A DNA stretch of 64,000 nt from Mesorhizobium loti (GCF_002858745.1 NZ_PJRO01000003.1:310001-374000), one strand, 5' to 3'; shown: positions 44,748-54,587, counted from the stretch's first letter. A program made the numbers and translations. Notes: generated by a model not told the origin, from the sequence alone.

Positions 44748-44933
44748 ACCTGCAACGCCTTGATACGAACCGGATTTCTCAGCTTGGCATCAAGCTATAC
44801 CAACGTTACGGCCTTATGAAAGTACTTCATAATATATCGAACAATGTGGTTACGCGCAGAATGCAGCGCAGGTACCATCCGTTAAGCATAATCAATGAGA
44901 GGGCCGACGTCAGAAGCAGCTTTGACCGAACCG

Positions 44934-44951
44934 GGGCGTGTTAACACGCCC
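44934..44951. terminator. Perfect palindrome overlapping the stop of the DUF551-like gene
   Basis: GGGCGTGTTAACACGCCC, an 18-bp perfect inverted repeat touching the stop codon at 44951-44953. No T-tract follows, so it may be a terminator hairpin or protein site. Confidence 0.4.
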
Positions 44952-45262
44952 TAGATGCCTGAGCCGTATAGTTCCTCTTCGCTGCCTTCCCAAGGCCCCG
45001 GCATGTCAGCCAGGGTGCTTGTGTTCGCATTGGCGCTTGGCAACGGCATCCAGCATTTCAGCTCAGGGTCGGCATACTCGATCATGTGGCCAGGATAGGA
45101 ATCGTTCGCGCGCCATCCTTCCATGCCGAACTGGTCGGCCCGCGCCCAGTAGGCGACGTCGACCTCCGCAGGTCCCTGTTCGGATGACCTGACCGTGACC
45201 AGGACACGGCTGCCGTCCTTCGGCGCGCTCGACATGTGTCGCCAGCCGGTCGGTTCTGCCAT
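44951..45262 (-). CDS. DUF551-like small protein
   Basis: A 103-aa cytoplasmic protein with the short motif WRHMSSAPKDGSRVLVTV at the start and CWMPLPS near the end. This WxxMxSAPKDG...WMPLP layout is that of DUF551 proteins. Function is unknown. AGGAGGAATTCG precedes the ATG. A family A repeat begins 22 bp upstream of its start, in its promoter region. Confidence 0.7.
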   Translation of the reverse strand: MAEPTGWRHMSSAPKDGSRVLVTVRSSEQGPAEVDVAYWARADQFGMEGWRANDSYPGHMIEYADPELKCWMPLPSANANTSTLADMPGPWEGSEEELYGSGI

Positions 45263-45283
45263 CGAATTCCTCCTCCGTCAGCC

Positions 45284-45370
45284 AGAGCAATTCCAGCAAA
45301 AATGCGCAGCGGTTTTGCGTCCGGAATTGCGTAAAACAAAGAGCAGAGTGTTTCCGTGAAAAAACGCTCC
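45284..45370. repeat. Interspersed palindromic repeat, family A copy (inverted)
   Basis: The reverse-orientation copy begins AGAGCAATTCCAGCAAAAAT, with TTTTGCGTCCGGAATTGCGT and GTTTCCGTGAAAAAACGCTCC. It corresponds to 1942-2042. It lies between the DUF551-like gene and the ABC-F gene. Confidence 0.75.
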
Positions 45371-45467
45371 AACGATTACGACGACAACGGTAGCACGATC
45401 CGCCCTGCCAAGATCAATGCCAGATTTGCCGATTGTGGAATAAGGTTCCGACGACCGAAGCCGCGCT

Positions 45468-47282
45468 TCAGCCTTCCAACTCCTCGCGCAGCATTTCCAG
45501 TTCCAGCCATTCCTCCTCGAGGGCGGCGAGCGTCGAGCGTTCCTTGTCGAGCGCCGCGATCGTCTTCTGGAATCCAACCGCATCCCGTTCATAGAAAGCC
45601 GGATCGGCGATGTTGTTTTCCAGCCTGGCGATCGATGCCGTTACCGCCTCGATCTTCTTCGGCAGATTTTCCAAGGCAAATTTCTGCTTGAAGGAGAGCT
45701 TCCTGAGCGGCTCTTTCGGCGCTTCTGGGCGTGGCTTTTCGGCCTTCGGCTCGGCGGATTGGCCATTGCGGGCCTTGCGGTCTTCGAGCTTCGTGCCACC
45801 GCGCTGCGCCAGCATGTCGGAATAACCGCCGGCATATTCCACCCAACGACCACCTCCGTCCGGCGCGATCACGCTGGTGACCGTTCGATCGAGGAAATCG
45901 CGATCGTGGCTGACCAGGATAACCGTGCCGGCAAAGCCGGCCACCAGTTCCTGCAGCAACTCCAGCGTCTCCATGTCGAGATCGTTGGTCGGCTCATCCA
46001 GGACGAGAAGATTGGCCGGCCGCGCCAGCACACGGGCAAGCAGCAGCCGTGCCCGCTCACCGCCCGAAAGCTCCCGCACCGGCGTGCGTGCCTGCTCCGG
46101 CTTGAACAGGAAGTCCTTCATGTAGGACACGACATGGCGCTGCTCGCCGTTGATGACGAGGTTCTCGCCGCGTCCATCCGTCAGATAATGGGCCAGCGTC
46201 TCTTCCGGATCAGCTGCCTCACGCTTCTGGTCGAGTGCAGCAATCTCGAGATTGACGCCCAGCCGCACCGTACCGGCATCGGGCTTCATCTCTCCGGTCA
46301 GCATCTTCAGGAGCGTCGTCTTGCCGGCACCATTGGGACCAACCAGACCGACACGGTCGCCACGCTGGATACGCGTCGAAAAATCTTTCACCACGGTGAG
46401 ATCACCGAAGCTCTTCTCGATGCTCTTGGCTTCGATCACCAGCTTGCCGGATTCGGCAGCGTCACTTGCCACCAGCGTTGCCGTGCCTTCGGCGCCGCGA
46501 TGGCCGCGGAAACGCTGGCGCATCGTCTGCAGTTCACCCAGCCGGCGCATGTTGCGTTTGCGTCGTGCAGTCACGCCGTAGCGCAGCCAGTGCTCCTCGC
46601 GCACGATCTGCCGGCCGAGCTTGTGCTGATCGCGCTCTTCTTCTTCCAGAACCTGGTCACGCCATTCCTCGAAATGGGCGAAGCCCTTTTCCAGCCGGCG
46701 TGTCTGGCCGCGGTCGAGCCAGACGGTGGCACGTGAGATGCGCTGCAGGAAACGACGGTCGTGGGAAATGACGATCAGGGCTGAGGAGGTGCGGGCCAAT
46801 TCCTCTTCCAGCCACTCGATGACGGCGAGGTCGAGATGGTTGGTGGGCTCGTCAAGCAGCAGGATATCGGGTTCCGGCGCCATGACACGAGCCAACGCGG
46901 CACGACGCGCTTCACCACCAGAGAGATCGGCGGGACGCTCCTCGCCGCTGAGGCCCAAGTGTTCCATCAGATAGGTCGCGCGATATGGGTCGTCGGCCGG
47001 TCCCAGTCCCGCCTCGACATAAGCGCGCACACTGGCAAAGCCGTCCATGTCGGGAACTTGCGGCAGATAGCGCACGGTTGCCGTCGGCTGGCGAAACACC
47101 TCGCCGTCCTGCGCCTCGATCATGCCGGCGGCAATCTTGAGCAATGTCGACTTGCCGGAACCATTGCGGCCGACCAGGGCGATCTTGTCCCCGGGAGCGG
47201 CCACGAGTTCCGCACCATCGAGCAGGGGCGTGCCGCCGAAGGTTAGCTTGATACCGGTCAGATTGAGAAGGGGCGGCGCCAT
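45468..47282 (-). CDS. ABC-F family ATPase (Uup/EttA-like)
   Basis: A 604-aa protein with two ABC domains and no membrane part. The first Walker A is [16 protein letters not shown] with signature LSGEERPADLSGGEARRAAL; the second is VGPNGAGKTTLLKML with signature LSGGERARLLLARVL and Walker B VLDEPTNDL. A linker of about 80 residues lies between and a coiled-coil tail at the end. ABC-F proteins act on ribosomes. The ATG at 47282 follows the TGA of the upstream gene by 1 bp (TGATATG), suggesting coupling. Confidence 0.94.
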   Translation of the reverse strand: MAPPLLNLTGIKLTFGGTPLLDGAELVAAPGDKIALVGRNGSGKSTLLKIAAGMIEAQDGEVFRQPTATVRYLPQVPDMDGFASVRAYVEAGLGPADDPYRATYLMEHLGLSGEERPADLSGGEARRAALARVMAPEPDILLLDEPTNHLDLAVIEWLEEELARTSSALIVISHDRRFLQRISRATVWLDRGQTRRLEKGFAHFEEWRDQVLEEEERDQHKLGRQIVREEHWLRYGVTARRKRNMRRLGELQTMRQRFRGHRGAEGTATLVASDAAESGKLVIEAKSIEKSFGDLTVVKDFSTRIQRGDRVGLVGPNGAGKTTLLKMLTGEMKPDAGTVRLGVNLEIAALDQKREAADPEETLAHYLTDGRGENLVINGEQRHVVSYMKDFLFKPEQARTPVRELSGGERARLLLARVLARPANLLVLDEPTNDLDMETLELLQELVAGFAGTVILVSHDRDFLDRTVTSVIAPDGGGRWVEYAGGYSDMLAQRGGTKLEDRKARNGQSAEPKAEKPRPEAPKEPLRKLSFKQKFALENLPKKIEAVTASIARLENNIADPAFYERDAVGFQKTIAALDKERSTLAALEEEWLELEMLREELEG

Positions 47283-47283
47283 A

Positions 47284-47931
47284 TCAGCTTTCAGGGAGTG
47301 GGGAAGGATGGGCGAGCAAGAGCGCGCGGCCACTGCCAAGCGCGATTTCAAGCCTACCTTTGACGGCATTGGAGATGGTGAGAGACGAACCGAAGGGCAT
47401 TTCCACTTTATGCAGCGGCCATTTGGCGCCCTTGATGGTGAGGTCCGTGAGCTTCGAAAAGCCGAGTACGGAAAACAGCGTCCCTTCGTCATAATCGAAG
47501 GTCTTGGCCTGGCCGGGCAACACCGGAATGCCTTCCTGCGCACCACTGGTCAGAAGCACGTCTATTCCCTGTTCGGCCAGCCTGAGCGCCAAAGCCAGAT
47601 GCAGGAACGCGTGATCGGCACGGGCGCCGCCGAAGGCGCCGACCAGGTTCATTTTCGTGGCGCCGCATTTAAGCGCGATCGAGACCGCGAGTTCCCCGTC
47701 CGTTGAATCCTTCTCGGCCGGAAACCGTTCCTGCGGTACCTTTGCCAGATGCGCCGGCAGATGGGCCGGCGCGGAATCGAAATCACCCACCCACAACTCA
47801 GGCAGAAGCCCCAGCATATCCGCATGACGGATGCCGGAATCGGCAGCAATCACACGCGTGCCGGCGGCCTGGGCCGCCAGACGCGGCGTGTGGATGACCT
47901 CGCCGCCCAGCAGGAGAGTGAATGTGCTCAT
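47284..47931 (-). CDS. thiN: Thiamine pyrophosphokinase
   Basis: A 215-aa protein. The N-terminal catalytic domain holds TRVIAADSGIRHADML, PELWVGDFDSAP and FPAEKDSTDGELAVSIAL. The beta-rich C-terminal thiamine-binding domain contains FGSSLTISNAVKG. It converts thiamine and ATP to thiamine diphosphate. It faces the thiBPQ operon and shares a 270-bp divergent region with it. The start is at 47931; the frame extends further up, but no family match exists there. Confidence 0.9.
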   Translation of the reverse strand: MSTFTLLLGGEVIHTPRLAAQAAGTRVIAADSGIRHADMLGLLPELWVGDFDSAPAHLPAHLAKVPQERFPAEKDSTDGELAVSIALKCGATKMNLVGAFGGARADHAFLHLALALRLAEQGIDVLLTSGAQEGIPVLPGQAKTFDYDEGTLFSVLGFSKLTDLTIKGAKWPLHKVEMPFGSSLTISNAVKGRLEIALGSGRALLLAHPSPLPES

Positions 47932-48053
47932 GGGCGTCGCCCTTACCAGCCCGCATGCGGAAACGGAAGTGCATGCGAGACACCGGCGTTCGCACTCGAT
48001 CTGATCCGGCAAACTAAGGCTTGCACGCCACCCCTGCCCGCTTTATGTCTCAG

Positions 48054-48157
48054 GCCGCTCTAACGGGGTGCCAGATCGCGGCTTCGCGAACTGGCTGAGA
48101 GGCGAAATGCCAACCCGCTGAACCTGATCCGGCTTGTACCGGCGGAGGGATTAGACG
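48054..48157 (+). promoter_or_regulatory. TPP (Thi-box) riboswitch upstream of thiB
   Basis: It contains the conserved thi-box segments: CGGGGTGCC, then GGCTGAGAGGCGAAATGCCA, ACCCGCTGAACCTGATCCGG and CGGAGGGATTAGA. The order and spacing are those of the TPP aptamer. It lies 50 bp upstream of the thiB start, so it controls the thiamine transporter by thiamine diphosphate. Confidence 0.95.
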
Positions 48158-48204
48158 CTAGCCAAAAGCGCCAGTTCCCTTGTCACGAAGTGAAGGAGGC
48201 GCGG

Positions 48205-49206
48205 ATGCGCAAAACTATGTCTGCTCTGATTTCGGCTCTCGCGCTTGCTGTCGCCACGCTGCCAGCGGCGGCGAAAGACAAGCTCACCGTCTACACCTAT
48301 GAAAGCTTCACCGCCGAATGGGGTCCTGGCCCCCAGGTGAAAAAGGCGTTTGAGGCGGAGTGCGATTGCGAGGTCGACTTCGTCTCGGTCGCGGATGGCG
48401 TAGCCCTGCTCAACCGTGTCAAGCTGGAAGGCGCTGCCACAAAGGCCGATATCGTGCTTGGCCTCGACACCAACTTGACCGCGGACGCCAAGGCAAGCGG
48501 GCTGTTCGTGCCGCACGGCACGACACCGGCACTCGACGTTCCAGGCGGCTGGAACGACGACACTTTCGTTCCCTACGACTACGGCTATTTCGCGGTCGTC
48601 TATGACACAGAGAAGTTGAAGACCGCGCCTGCCAGCCTCAAGGGTCTCGTCGAGGGCGATGTATCGCAGAAGATCGCCATCCAGGATCCGCGCACCTCAA
48701 CACCGGGTCTCGGTCTGCTGCTCTGGGTGCGCTCGGTCTATGGCGACAAGGCGCCGGAAGCCTGGGCGAAACTGAAGAACCGCGTGCTCACCGTCACGCC
48801 AGGCTGGAGCGAGGCTTATAGCCTCTTCACCAAGGGCGAAGCCCCGATGGTGCTGTCCTACACCACCTCGCCTGCCTACCACATGATCGCCGAAAAGACC
48901 GATCGTTATCAGGCTGCCTCCTTCTCTGAAGGCCACTACCTCCAGGTCGAGGTGGCCGGCGTCACCACCACAGGCGCCAAGAATCCGCTGTCCGGGAAGT
49001 TCGTGGCCTTCATGACCAGCCCGAAATTCCAGGATGTCGTTCCCGAGACCAATTGGATGTTCCCGGCCGGCAAGATGGACAAGCCACTCGATCCCGCCTT
49101 CGAGACGCTGGTAAAGCCGGCCAAGACCCTGGCTTTCAGCCCGGAAGAGGTCGCGAAAAACCGCAAGGCCTGGGTGGACGAATGGCTGACCGTGATGAGC
49201 AAGTAG
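48205..49206 (+). CDS. thiB: Thiamine ABC transporter substrate-binding protein
   Basis: A 333-aa periplasmic protein. The signal peptide ends near LPAAAKDK. The body is of the ThiB type ([42 protein letters not shown]-like [24 protein letters not shown] [10 protein letters not shown]). It binds thiamine. AAGGAGGCGCGG precedes the ATG at 48205. It lies behind the TPP riboswitch. Confidence 0.95.
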   Translation: MRKTMSALISALALAVATLPAAAKDKLTVYTYESFTAEWGPGPQVKKAFEAECDCEVDFVSVADGVALLNRVKLEGAATKADIVLGLDTNLTADAKASGLFVPHGTTPALDVPGGWNDDTFVPYDYGYFAVVYDTEKLKTAPASLKGLVEGDVSQKIAIQDPRTSTPGLGLLLWVRSVYGDKAPEAWAKLKNRVLTVTPGWSEAYSLFTKGEAPMVLSYTTSPAYHMIAEKTDRYQAASFSEGHYLQVEVAGVTTTGAKNPLSGKFVAFMTSPKFQDVVPETNWMFPAGKMDKPLDPAFETLVKPAKTLAFSPEEVAKNRKAWVDEWLTVMSK

Positions 49207-49223
49207 GACCGGAGACGAAACCC

Positions 49224-50861
49224 TTGTCTCGTCAGCCTGCGCATCCCGTTGCCTTGCGAGACACCCGCATTGTTGCAGGTATAGCCGCACTGGCCTTTGT
49301 CGCCGTTCTGATCGGCGGTGCTTTCCTTGGCCTTGTCATCGAAAGCGCCGGCGATTTTTCCGGTGCGGCAGCGGCCTTCGATTCCTATCTCTTCCGGGTC
49401 GTCCGCTTCACCCTATGGCAGGCTGCGCTGTCGACGGCTTTGTCGGTGGTATCGGCATTGTTCGTCGCACGAGCGCTGTCGCGTCACCCCGTATTTTTTG
49501 GCCGCAGCTTCATTCTGCAGCTGTTCGCAATACCTCTGGCACTGCCTGCTATCGTTGCAGCGCTCGGGGTGCTCGCTCTCTACGGCCGCGCCGGCTATTT
49601 CGCGGGTCTCTTGACGACCGTCGGGGGAGAGAACTGGCCAGGCGTATATGGCCTTTCCGGCATCCTTGTCGCCCATGTCTTCTTCAACCTGCCGCTTTGT
49701 GTGCGCTTGTTTCTCGAAGCGCTGCAGACCGTTCCGGCTGACCAGTGGCGGTTGGCCAGCCAGCTTGGCATGAGCACACGCCCCGCTTTCCGCTTCATCG
49801 AATGGCCGGCGCTGAGACAGGCTCTGCCCGGCGTCGCCGGTCTCGTCTTCATGCTGTGCATCACCTCCTTCACCATCGTGCTGATCCTCGGTGGTGGGCC
49901 GCGCGCGACCACGCTGGAGGTTGCCATCTATCAGGCGCTGCGTTTCGACTTCGATCCCGCGCGCGCGGTGGCACTGACGCTGCTGCAGATCCTGCTGACT
50001 TTCGCGGTTGTGGCGCTGCTATCCCGCCTCGGAGCCAACACCGCGGCCGAGAGCGGCCTTTCGGTTGCTCCACGCCGCTATCTGTCGATAGGCAGGAGTG
50101 AAACCATACTGAATGCCTTGCTCGTCATGCTGGCCTTGCTGTTCGTCGGCGGACCAATGATGGCAACCATAGCCGCCGGGTTGCAATCCGACCTTGCCCG
50201 TCTCGCCGGTGAACGCGCCGTGCATCTAGCCGTCGCCACCAGCGCGGCACTTGCCTTGCTGTCTGCCCTGCTTGCGACCATCCTTTCCGTGTCGCTGGCA
50301 ATGGCACGGCGCGGCCTGGCTACCGAGCGCGGCAGAAAAAACCGTGGGCCGCTGCTGGAATATCTCATCGACACCGGCGCCGGCTTCGTGCTCGTCGTGC
50401 CGCCGATCGTCATTGGTGCCGGCTGGTTCTTGGCTTTGCGCCACGTCGGCAGCGTTTTCGCGATTGCCCCCGTCATGGTCGTTGCGGTGAACGCCATCAT
50501 GGCGATGCCATTCGCGCTACGTGCCATCCGCCCAGCCTATGATGCGGCCAGCGAACGACATGAGCGGCTCTGCGCCCAGCTTGGCATCACCGGCTGGGCG
50601 CGGTTGAGGTTGATCGACTGGCCAGTGCTGCGACGTCCGCTTGCCACCGCTTTTGCCTTTGCCATGGCTCTTTCACTCGGCGACCTCGGTGTCATCGCGC
50701 TCTTCGGGTCAGATACTCTGCAGACATTGCCCTATCTTCTGCTTGCCCGCATGGGCAGCTATCGTACCGCTGACGCCGCCGGGTTGGCCCTGCTGCTGGG
50801 TCTGGTGTGTTTTGCATTGATCCTGCTTGCCGACCGGCTCGGAAAGGAACGCTCTTTATGA
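49224..50861 (+). CDS. thiP: Thiamine ABC transporter permease
   Basis: A 545-aa double-length permease with two BPD-type membrane domains. Each has an EAA-like loop ([22 protein letters not shown] and [22 protein letters not shown]). This fused form is the ThiP architecture. The frame appears to begin with TTG at 49224 ([13 protein letters not shown]), with GGAG about 10 bp upstream; no in-frame ATG lies closer. It overlaps thiQ by 4 bp. Confidence 0.92.
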   Translation: MSRQPAHPVALRDTRIVAGIAALAFVAVLIGGAFLGLVIESAGDFSGAAAAFDSYLFRVVRFTLWQAALSTALSVVSALFVARALSRHPVFFGRSFILQLFAIPLALPAIVAALGVLALYGRAGYFAGLLTTVGGENWPGVYGLSGILVAHVFFNLPLCVRLFLEALQTVPADQWRLASQLGMSTRPAFRFIEWPALRQALPGVAGLVFMLCITSFTIVLILGGGPRATTLEVAIYQALRFDFDPARAVALTLLQILLTFAVVALLSRLGANTAAESGLSVAPRRYLSIGRSETILNALLVMLALLFVGGPMMATIAAGLQSDLARLAGERAVHLAVATSAALALLSALLATILSVSLAMARRGLATERGRKNRGPLLEYLIDTGAGFVLVVPPIVIGAGWFLALRHVGSVFAIAPVMVVAVNAIMAMPFALRAIRPAYDAASERHERLCAQLGITGWARLRLIDWPVLRRPLATAFAFAMALSLGDLGVIALFGSDTLQTLPYLLLARMGSYRTADAAGLALLLGLVCFALILLADRLGKERSL

Positions 50862-51601
50862 CTGCCGATGTGCCGGCTCGACAGGGTGTACCGCTACACC
50901 TGGACAGAACGACCTTCAGCTATGGCGAAACCAGTCTCGCTTTCGACGTCGAATTTCCTGCCGGCGAAATCACTGCAGTGATGGGTCCAAGCGGCTCCGG
51001 CAAGTCGACCTTGCTCAATCTCGTGGCAGGGTTCGAAACCCCTCTTTCGGGGAATGTCCTGATCGATGGCAGGGATTTCAGTTCCGCTTCGCCGTTCGAA
51101 CGACCGGTTTCCATGGTCTTTCAGGAGAACAACCTGTTCGCCCATCTCGACGTCTTCAGCAATGTCGGGCTCGGTATATCGCCTTCGCTTGCACTCACAC
51201 CAAGGGACCACAAAGCCATCGCCGATGCGCTCGCCCGCACAGGCCTGGCAGGCAAGGAAAAAAGGCTGCCGCGTGAACTTTCAGGTGGAGAACGTCAGCG
51301 CGTTGCGCTTGCCCGCGCCCTGGTCCGCGACCGGCCGGTACTTCTGCTTGATGAGCCCTTTGCTTCGCTTGGCCCCGCTCTGCGGGAAGACATGCTGGAT
51401 CTGGTTGCTGCCGTTCAGACCGAGCGGAAAATGACCACGCTTTTTGTCACGCATCAGCCCGAAGACGCACGGCACGTCGCTGCTCATGTCGTTTTTCTGG
51501 AAAACGGCACAGTCGCTGCAGCCGGCAAGGCCCGCGATTTCTTTTCCTCCAATGGTCCCGCAGCGTTCCGGCGGTATGCCGGAGCCATGAACGAACGTTA
51601 G
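50858..51601 (+). CDS. thiQ: Thiamine ABC transporter ATP-binding protein
   Basis: A 247-aa ATPase. Walker A is [15 protein letters not shown], the signature is [15 protein letters not shown], Walker B is [11 protein letters not shown], and the switch His is in FVTHQPEDA. It energises ThiBP. The ATG overlaps the thiP stop (ATGA). A family A repeat begins at its stop codon. Confidence 0.95.
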   Translation: MTADVPARQGVPLHLDRTTFSYGETSLAFDVEFPAGEITAVMGPSGSGKSTLLNLVAGFETPLSGNVLIDGRDFSSASPFERPVSMVFQENNLFAHLDVFSNVGLGISPSLALTPRDHKAIADALARTGLAGKEKRLPRELSGGERQRVALARALVRDRPVLLLDEPFASLGPALREDMLDLVAAVQTERKMTTLFVTHQPEDARHVAAHVVFLENGTVAAAGKARDFFSSNGPAAFRRYAGAMNER

Positions 51602-51674
51602 AGCGTTTCCGTTTTCCACGGAAACGCTCTATTCCGGACGGAAAACCGCTACGCACTTTTCCTGGAATTGCTCT
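51601..51674. repeat. Interspersed palindromic repeat, family A copy (shortened)
   Basis: It has GAGCGTTTCCG...GGAAACGCTC, then ATTCCGGACGGAAAACCGC and TTTTCCTGGAATTGCTCT. It lacks the central segment of the 101-bp copies. It directly abuts a family B copy. Confidence 0.75.
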
Positions 51675-51738
51675 GGAGCGCCCCGCGTCCATCTGGACGG
51701 GCAAAGGACACTCTAACGTTTTGAATCTACGAACGCCA
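51675..51738. repeat. Interspersed repeat, family B partial copy
   Basis: GGAGCGCCCCGCGTCC...GGGCAAAGGACACTCTAACG...TTTGAATCTACGAACGCC. It is fused to the family A copy at 51601-51674. The remaining 51739-51984 shows no gene or further repeat. Confidence 0.6.
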
Positions 51739-51984
51739 GGCAGAACGCGGCCACCGCCAAATTTTGACTGGTCCTGACCAGTGAAAATCTGGAACGGATT
51801 TTGCGACTCAGGCATTTGTCTTGCCCGGAAGCCGACATAATTTGCGGTCAAACCGGTTTGGGGGCATCATCGTCCTTGCTTGCCAATCTGCTTCGCGTGT
51901 GGCTAGGTCCGCACAAGATGGTCTGGCACAATCGCCGATTGCCCGTCGAGACGAAAGGAAGCCGACCTGTCGACCGGCTTGGAC

Positions 51985-53463
51985 ATGAGCTGCAAGAAAG
52001 CCCCGGCGCGCGTGCTCGCGCTGGTCGGGATCGTTTTTGCGCTCGCCTCCTGCCAGTCTGTGATCCCGAGCTCGGTTGAGGAATCCGGCTTCCAGCCCTC
52101 GAACAGACCCATCACCGTCGACAATGCGCAGGCCAACAGCCGCCTTGCCGATCTCGCCAAGGCGCAGCACCCGCGCATCCTCGCCACCTATGGCGGCGAG
52201 TATTCCGATCCGAAGCTGGAACGCATGGTCGCCAAGATCGTCGGCAGGCTGACGGTGGTATCGGCCAATCCGACGCAGACCTATCGCATCACAATCCTCA
52301 ACTCGCCCAACGTCAACGCGTTCGCGCTGCCGGGCGGGTATCTCTACATCACCCGCGGACTGCTGGCGCTCGCCAACGACTCATCAGAAATCGCGGCCGT
52401 GATCGCACATGAGATGGGCCACGTTACCGCCAATCACGGACTGCAGCGCCAACAGCTGGAAGCCGAGGAAGGTCTCGCTACCAAGGTCGTTTCCGACGTG
52501 CTTGGCGACAATCCGAACGCCAAGGCCGCCCTCATCCGCGGCAAGCTGAGGCTCGCGCAGTTTTCGCGCAACCAGGAACTGGAGGCCGACGCCATCGGCA
52601 TCAAGTCGGTCGGCGAAGCCGGTTACGATCCTTACGCGGCGGGCCGCTTCCTGCAGTCGATGGCCTCCTATGCCGGCTTCCGCTCGGTCAGCGGCGCGAC
52701 CGACGCCAGCCTCGACTTCCTCGCCACCCATCCGAACACACCGCAGCGTATCGATCTGGCGCAGCGCCATGCGCGGATGTTCGGCCAACCTGGCTTCGGC
52801 ACGCGCGATCGCGACTCTTATCTCGCCGGCATTGACGGCCTCCTCTATGGCGACACGCCCGAGGAAGGTTATGTGCGCGGCAACACCTTCCTGCACCCCA
52901 AGCTCGGTGTCTCTTTTGCAGTGCCGGACGGCTTCGTCATCGACAATTCGGCAGCTGCCGTCACCGCCACCGGCCCCGGTGATATGGCGGTGCGTTTCGA
53001 CGGTGTGACCATCGACAAGGATATTACGCTGCCGGACTATATCCGCAGCGGCTGGGTTGCTGGCCTTGACGAAGCCAGCGTCCGCCAGGAGACGATCAAC
53101 GGCAATGAAGCCGCTGCCGCCAAAGCCCGTGCTGACGGCTGGCAATTCGATATCGTCGTCATCCGCGCCAACGGCCAGGTCTACCGGTTGCTCACCGCCG
53201 CTCCTGCTGCCGGTACATCGCTCGAGCCTGTCGCACGCTCGGTGAGCAGCACCTTCCGTGTTTTGAGCCCTTCCGAGAAGGCAGCTTTGAAGCCGCTGCG
53301 TATCCGCGTCGCCACTGTGCGGCCGGGTGAGACCATCGGCACCTTGTCGGCGCAGATGGTCGGCGTCGATCGCAAGCTCGACCTGTTCCGCGTGCTCAAT
53401 GCGATGGGTCCTGGTGCGACGGTTTCGACCGGCGACAAGGTCAAGATCGTTACCGACAGATAG
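51985..53463 (+). CDS. M48 family metalloprotease lipoprotein (BepA/YfgC-like, LysM-like tail)
   Basis: A 492-aa protein. The lipoprotein signal has lipobox LASC near residue 23. The M48 catalytic motif is IAAVIAHEMGHVTANHGL (HExxH), with the third ligand Glu in NQELEADAIGI. FLATHPNTPQRIDLA follows. The C-terminal part lacks TPRs and instead ends with a LysM-like RVATVRPGETIGTLSAQM. It is likely a periplasmic envelope quality-control protease of the BepA/LoiP type. The ATG at 51985 has no strong upstream site. Confidence 0.88.
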   Translation: MSCKKAPARVLALVGIVFALASCQSVIPSSVEESGFQPSNRPITVDNAQANSRLADLAKAQHPRILATYGGEYSDPKLERMVAKIVGRLTVVSANPTQTYRITILNSPNVNAFALPGGYLYITRGLLALANDSSEIAAVIAHEMGHVTANHGLQRQQLEAEEGLATKVVSDVLGDNPNAKAALIRGKLRLAQFSRNQELEADAIGIKSVGEAGYDPYAAGRFLQSMASYAGFRSVSGATDASLDFLATHPNTPQRIDLAQRHARMFGQPGFGTRDRDSYLAGIDGLLYGDTPEEGYVRGNTFLHPKLGVSFAVPDGFVIDNSAAAVTATGPGDMAVRFDGVTIDKDITLPDYIRSGWVAGLDEASVRQETINGNEAAAAKARADGWQFDIVVIRANGQVYRLLTAAPAAGTSLEPVARSVSSTFRVLSPSEKAALKPLRIRVATVRPGETIGTLSAQMVGVDRKLDLFRVLNAMGPGATVSTGDKVKIVTDR

Positions 53464-53490
53464 CGCACACGGCCTACAGGTCTGCGTAAC

Positions 53491-53958
53491 CTACAGCCTG
53501 GCTTCGGCGTCTTCCCTTGCTTCTGCGTTCTCTCCGGCGACGTTCGCGCGCAGGCGCGTGAATACGGCCCGGACCAGCTCAAGTTCGTCCTGGCCGATTC
53601 CGGCTCGCAATTGCCGGTCAAAGGCGATTGCCGTTTCGCGCAGGCGCAGGAACAATGCCTCGCCGCTTGGCGTCAACTCGACCAGATGCTTGCGCCGATT
53701 GGCGGGATCGCGGCGACGTGTCAGCAAGCCGTCTGCCTCCATCGCATTGAGATGATGGGTCAGCGTCGCGCCTTGAACGCCGACCGATTCCGCGAGCTGG
53801 CGCTGATGCCCGAATTGTCGCGATTTCACCGAAATCAGCACGGACCACACCGGCAGGGATCCCCCGCTGGCGATCATCGCATCGTCCAGGGCACGCCGGA
53901 CGATTTTCGCGGTTTGGGCGAGGTCGAGACCGATTGGCTTGGCGGAGAGTTCGAACAT
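53491..53958 (-). CDS. MarR family transcriptional regulator
   Basis: A 155-aa winged-helix protein. The helix-turn-helix lies in QRQLAESVGVQGATLTHHLNAM and the wing in DGLLTRRRDPANRRKHLVELT. It diverges from a small membrane-protein gene; the operator candidate at 54105-54119 lies between. A family A repeat fills most of its 5' region, so its own promoter is probably to the right of the repeat. Confidence 0.9.
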   Translation of the reverse strand: MFELSAKPIGLDLAQTAKIVRRALDDAMIASGGSLPVWSVLISVKSRQFGHQRQLAESVGVQGATLTHHLNAMEADGLLTRRRDPANRRKHLVELTPSGEALFLRLRETAIAFDRQLRAGIGQDELELVRAVFTRLRANVAGENAEAREDAEARL

Positions 53959-53970
53959 GGCCGGAACCTA

Positions 53971-54070
53971 AAGCAACTCCAGGAAAAGTGTGTAGCGGTT
54001 TTCCGTCCGGAATTGCGTCAAAACAAGGAGTTAGAGCCGGACGCCGTTTCCAAGAAACGGTGAACCGTTC
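53971..54070. repeat. Interspersed palindromic repeat, family A copy (inverted, in marR leader)
   Basis: AGCAACTCCAGGAAAAGTGTG, TTTTCCGTCCGGAATTGCGTC and the terminal inverted repeat CCGTTTCC...GGTGAACCG. It lies between the marR start and the operator-like palindrome. Confidence 0.75.
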
Positions 54071-54104
54071 TAGCACAGATAGGATCAACGTCTAATAGAT
54101 TGAC

Positions 54105-54119
54105 ATCTAACAATTAGAT
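54105..54119. promoter_or_regulatory. Candidate MarR operator
   Basis: ATCTAA-CAA-TTAGAT is a perfect 6+6 inverted repeat. It lies 43 bp upstream of the membrane-protein start, in an AT-rich stretch between the divergent genes. Size and symmetry suit a MarR dimer. Further TAGAT/ATCTA half-sites flank it. Confidence 0.6.
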
Positions 54120-54161
54120 ATCTATTAATTGATCATCGTCGATTTCGTGGAGATCTCCGAC

Positions 54162-54566
54162 ATGCAGTACGTTTTCATGATCACATTGGCTTTGCATGTC
54201 ATGTCTGGCGTGTTCTGGGCCGGCTCGACTTTCGTGCTGGCACGGACCGGCGATGGCCGGATGGCGATATCGCTGTTCGGACCACAGATGGGTGCAGCCA
54301 CCACGGCTGTCCTGTCAGGTGCTGTCCTTTGGTATCTCTTTCACGGCACCGGCTATTTCGGCACGCAGGAGCAGATCCTGGCTGTGGGTGCGGTTGCGGC
54401 GATCGCTGCCGCGGGCGTTCAGGGCGCTTTGGTTGGGCGGTCGCGCCGCGTCACTCCGCAGGATGATGCGACCGGTCCTCTGGGACAGGCGGTACGCGGC
54501 GAACGCCTCGCCGCAGGCCTGCTCGCCATCACCGTCATTGCCATGGCAATCGCTCGAGTGGCTTGA
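54162..54566 (+). CDS. Small membrane protein controlled by adjacent MarR
   Basis: A 134-aa protein with four hydrophobic segments: ITLALHVMSGVFWAGSTFVL, TTAVLSGAVLWYLF, ILAVGAVAAIAAAGV and LAAGLLAITVIAMAIA. The first has HVMSGVFWAG, resembling the heme-binding His and Trp of small CopD/YdcE-like or DUF2269-type proteins. The function is not known. GGAGATCT precedes the ATG at 54162. The divergent marR and palindrome suggest local control. Confidence 0.78.
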   Translation: MQYVFMITLALHVMSGVFWAGSTFVLARTGDGRMAISLFGPQMGAATTAVLSGAVLWYLFHGTGYFGTQEQILAVGAVAAIAAAGVQGALVGRSRRVTPQDDATGPLGQAVRGERLAAGLLAITVIAMAIARVA

Positions 54567-54587
54567 AGCCAGCGGATCGGTAAACGA

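Noticed and set aside
54162..54566. CopD copper-resistance protein
   Set aside because: Only a vague resemblance of the first helix; the protein has only four hydrophobic segments and no Cys/Met copper motifs.
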